This document shows positions 6,397 through 7,136 of a stretch of DNA of 7,136 nucleotides, in pieces. The stretch covers positions 1 to 7,136 of the forward strand of contig JAISPY010000234.1 of the NCBI GenBank assembly GCA_031274565.1, given 5' to 3'. Numbering within the stretch: the first letter of the stretch is position 1; each line of letters begins with the position of its first letter. The translations under genes and the position numbers were made by a program. Below the pieces are notes generated by a model. It did no database searches, was not told where the DNA came from, and saw nothing but the letters and a program-made list of their open reading frames with translations. Source of the DNA: Treponema sp. (GTDB lineage: Bacteria; Spirochaetota; Spirochaetia; Treponematales; Breznakiellaceae).

Positions 6397-6567
6397 ATGG
6401 AAACAAAAACCATAGGGTCGCCGCAGGGCAGTTCTGGGATAACCCGGTTCACCCTCCCGAATCTGCCGCTGTTTGTGTTCTTCCACGCCCTGCTCCACCC
6501 GCATTTTGGCGGTCCTGAAAATGCGGAGTATTTCCAGGACCGCCAAACCGTTGTAAACAGCCTTTAG
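6397..6567 (+). CDS. Small hypothetical protein, 56 residues
   Basis: An ATG with a strong GGGAGG site opens a 56-codon frame ending in TAG at 6565-6567. The protein starts METKTIGSPQGSSGITRF, has a hydrophobic middle (LPNLPLFVFFHALLHPHF) and ends with an acidic and polar tail (ENAEYFQDRQ, then TVVNSL). The middle stretch is broken by prolines and histidines, so a membrane span is uncertain. I recognise no family. The gene is divergent from the helicase and convergent with the repeat protein. Its last third contains a perfect 13-bp inverted repeat, and its stop codon lies in the arm of another long hairpin. A leftward frame over the same bases (6277-6546) has no RBS and is probably its shadow. 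It could be a leader peptide or a small unknown protein. Confidence 0.5.
   Translation: METKTIGSPQGSSGITRFTLPNLPLFVFFHALLHPHFGGPENAEYFQDRQTVVNSL
6505..6547 (+). repeat. Perfect 13-bp inverted repeat inside the small gene
   Basis: TTTGGCGGTCCTG (6505-6517) is matched exactly in reverse complement by CAGGACCGCCAAA (6535-6547) with a 17-base loop. It is GC-rich and stable on either strand. Its GGTCC/GGACC core is shared with the hairpin that follows at 6566-6615, so the two could exchange arms. Confidence 0.6.
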
Positions 6568-6615
6568 GACCCGTGCGGAATAGAATGCATGGCATTTTAT
6601 TCGTGCGCGGGTCCT
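6566..6615 (+). repeat. Long hairpin at the stop codon of the small gene
   Basis: The arm 6566-6588 (AGGACCCGTGCGG...AATGC) pairs with 6592-6615 (GCATTTTATTCG...GGGTCCT) around a three-base loop, ATG. All 23 positions of the left arm are paired, three as G-U in the plus RNA, with one bulged base in the right arm. On the minus strand the same sites would be A-C mismatches, so the plus RNA is the better fold. No U-run follows, so it is not a typical intrinsic terminator, although it may stabilise or end the small transcript. Confidence 0.6.
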
Positions 6616-6636
6616 AAGCGCCGGTTCTTACATTAC

Positions 6637-6660
6637 CGCAGGGGACGAATCGCCCCCGCG
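6637..6660 (-). terminator. GC-rich hairpin after the repeat-protein stop
   Basis: CGCGGGGG and CCCCTGCG on the minus strand form an 8-bp stem with one G-U pair and an eight-base loop, 8 bases after the stop at 6668-6670. On the plus strand the G-U site becomes an A-C mismatch, so the fold favours the leftward transcript. There is no U-run, so termination is only likely, not shown. Confidence 0.35.
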
Positions 6661-6667
6661 CGATAGA

Positions 6668-7123
6668 CTAATCGGCGTCTAACCATTCGGTAGTCAAATT
6701 CTTAAATTCCTGCAATTGCACTGGGCTGCTATAGGTTACCGACAAATTATGATCCGCCGTAACCGTTTTTTCCAGATGTACATCAGCGTCTGCGTTGCTG
6801 TTAGTGCCCTTCTCCACATACACCGCGTTTCCCTTATTGGCTTCGCCGATAACAGTGTTCTCCATACTACCCGTATGCGTGTTATCGGTATCGCCGTACA
6901 GAGCGCCGCCGATTTTGGAGAATGCGCCGCTACTGGTGACATACACCCCACCGCCGCCGGAGTAGGAGCCGGAAGCAGTAGCGGTATTGCCCGATACCGT
7001 ACCGTTGATCATGAAAAACGTACCGTTTGCGACAAGCACCCCGCCGCCGCCGGAGTTGGCGGTATTGCCCGACACTTGGGGGCTGTTGGTCATCATGGTG
7101 AATGTACCGCCAGAGACAAACAC
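6668..7123 (-). CDS. C-terminal part of a Gly-rich POMP-like surface repeat protein
   Basis: The minus frame encodes 151 residues from a GTG at 7121-7123. It holds three imperfect units with the pattern GGGVxVxxGxFxM...VSGNTA: FVSGGTFTMM to VSGNTA; GGVLVANGTFFMINGTVSGN; and GGGVYVTSSGAF with a degenerate remainder. A non-repeat tail ends in NLTTEWLDAD. Units are 28-31 residues, and the DNA copies at 6944-6963 and 7037-7056 are 93 bases apart with one difference in 20. Such units form beta-helix passengers of surface proteins and are common in termite-gut treponemes (recalled, not checked). There is no signal peptide or good RBS. The frame continues upstream into repeat sequence (GGG) but meets TAG at 7133-7135. 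The 151 codons are therefore probably the tail of a larger, possibly broken gene rather than a complete protein. Confidence 0.65.
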   Translation of the reverse strand: MFVSGGTFTMMTNSPQVSGNTANSGGGGVLVANGTFFMINGTVSGNTATASGSYSGGGGVYVTSSGAFSKIGGALYGDTDNTHTGSMENTVIGEANKGNAVYVEKGTNSNADADVHLEKTVTADHNLSVTYSSPVQLQEFKNLTTEWLDAD

Positions 7124-7136
7124 CCCACCACCCTAG

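Noticed and set aside
6277..6546. 89-codon minus-strand frame upstream of dinG
   Set aside because: No ribosome binding site; it is antisense to the small gene, which has a strong RBS, and it spans the divergent promoter region.

Overview
The window looks like accessory chromosomal DNA of a host-associated spirochaete, most likely a Treponema of the termite-gut type. This is inference. It rests on a dCache chemoreceptor, a Gly-rich polymorphic-outer-membrane-protein-like repeat protein, a mixed moderate-GC composition, and intergenic DNA full of palindromes and a decayed insertion sequence. No rRNA, tRNA or CRISPR array was seen.

Layout. Bases 1-90 hold the start of a leftward gene that runs off the window. 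Bases 91-623 are non-coding and rich in secondary structure: a hairpin at 279-305, a hairpin built from 10-bp repeats at 360-429, and a multi-branched palindromic element at 440-589. Bases 624-940 (minus) are the 5' remnant of an IS4-type transposase with an N-terminal DUF4372-like region, broken by a frameshift and a nonsense codon; an RBS-pairing hairpin lies upstream of its start. Bases 1011-1475 are non-coding and contain a candidate promoter enclosed by a 10-bp inverted repeat. The methyl-accepting chemotaxis protein follows at 1476-3575 (plus). It is convergent with an 835-residue helicase at 3740-6247 (minus), which joins a RadC-type JAMM domain to a complete iron-sulphur DinG/XPD helicase. 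Upstream of and divergent from the helicase is a 56-codon gene with a strong ribosome binding site (6397-6567, plus). It contains one hairpin and is followed directly by another. The window closes with the C-terminal 151 codons of a leftward repeat protein (6668-7123), cut off by an in-frame TAG at 7133-7135.

The chemoreceptor would sense a small ligand, probably an amino acid or related amine, in the periplasm and signal to CheA. The helicase would act on damaged DNA or R-loops. Nothing shows that the genes form one pathway. The items most worth a second look are the JAMM-DinG fusion with its oligo-A tracts, the small gene with mutually exclusive hairpins, and the branched palindromic element beside the dead transposase.
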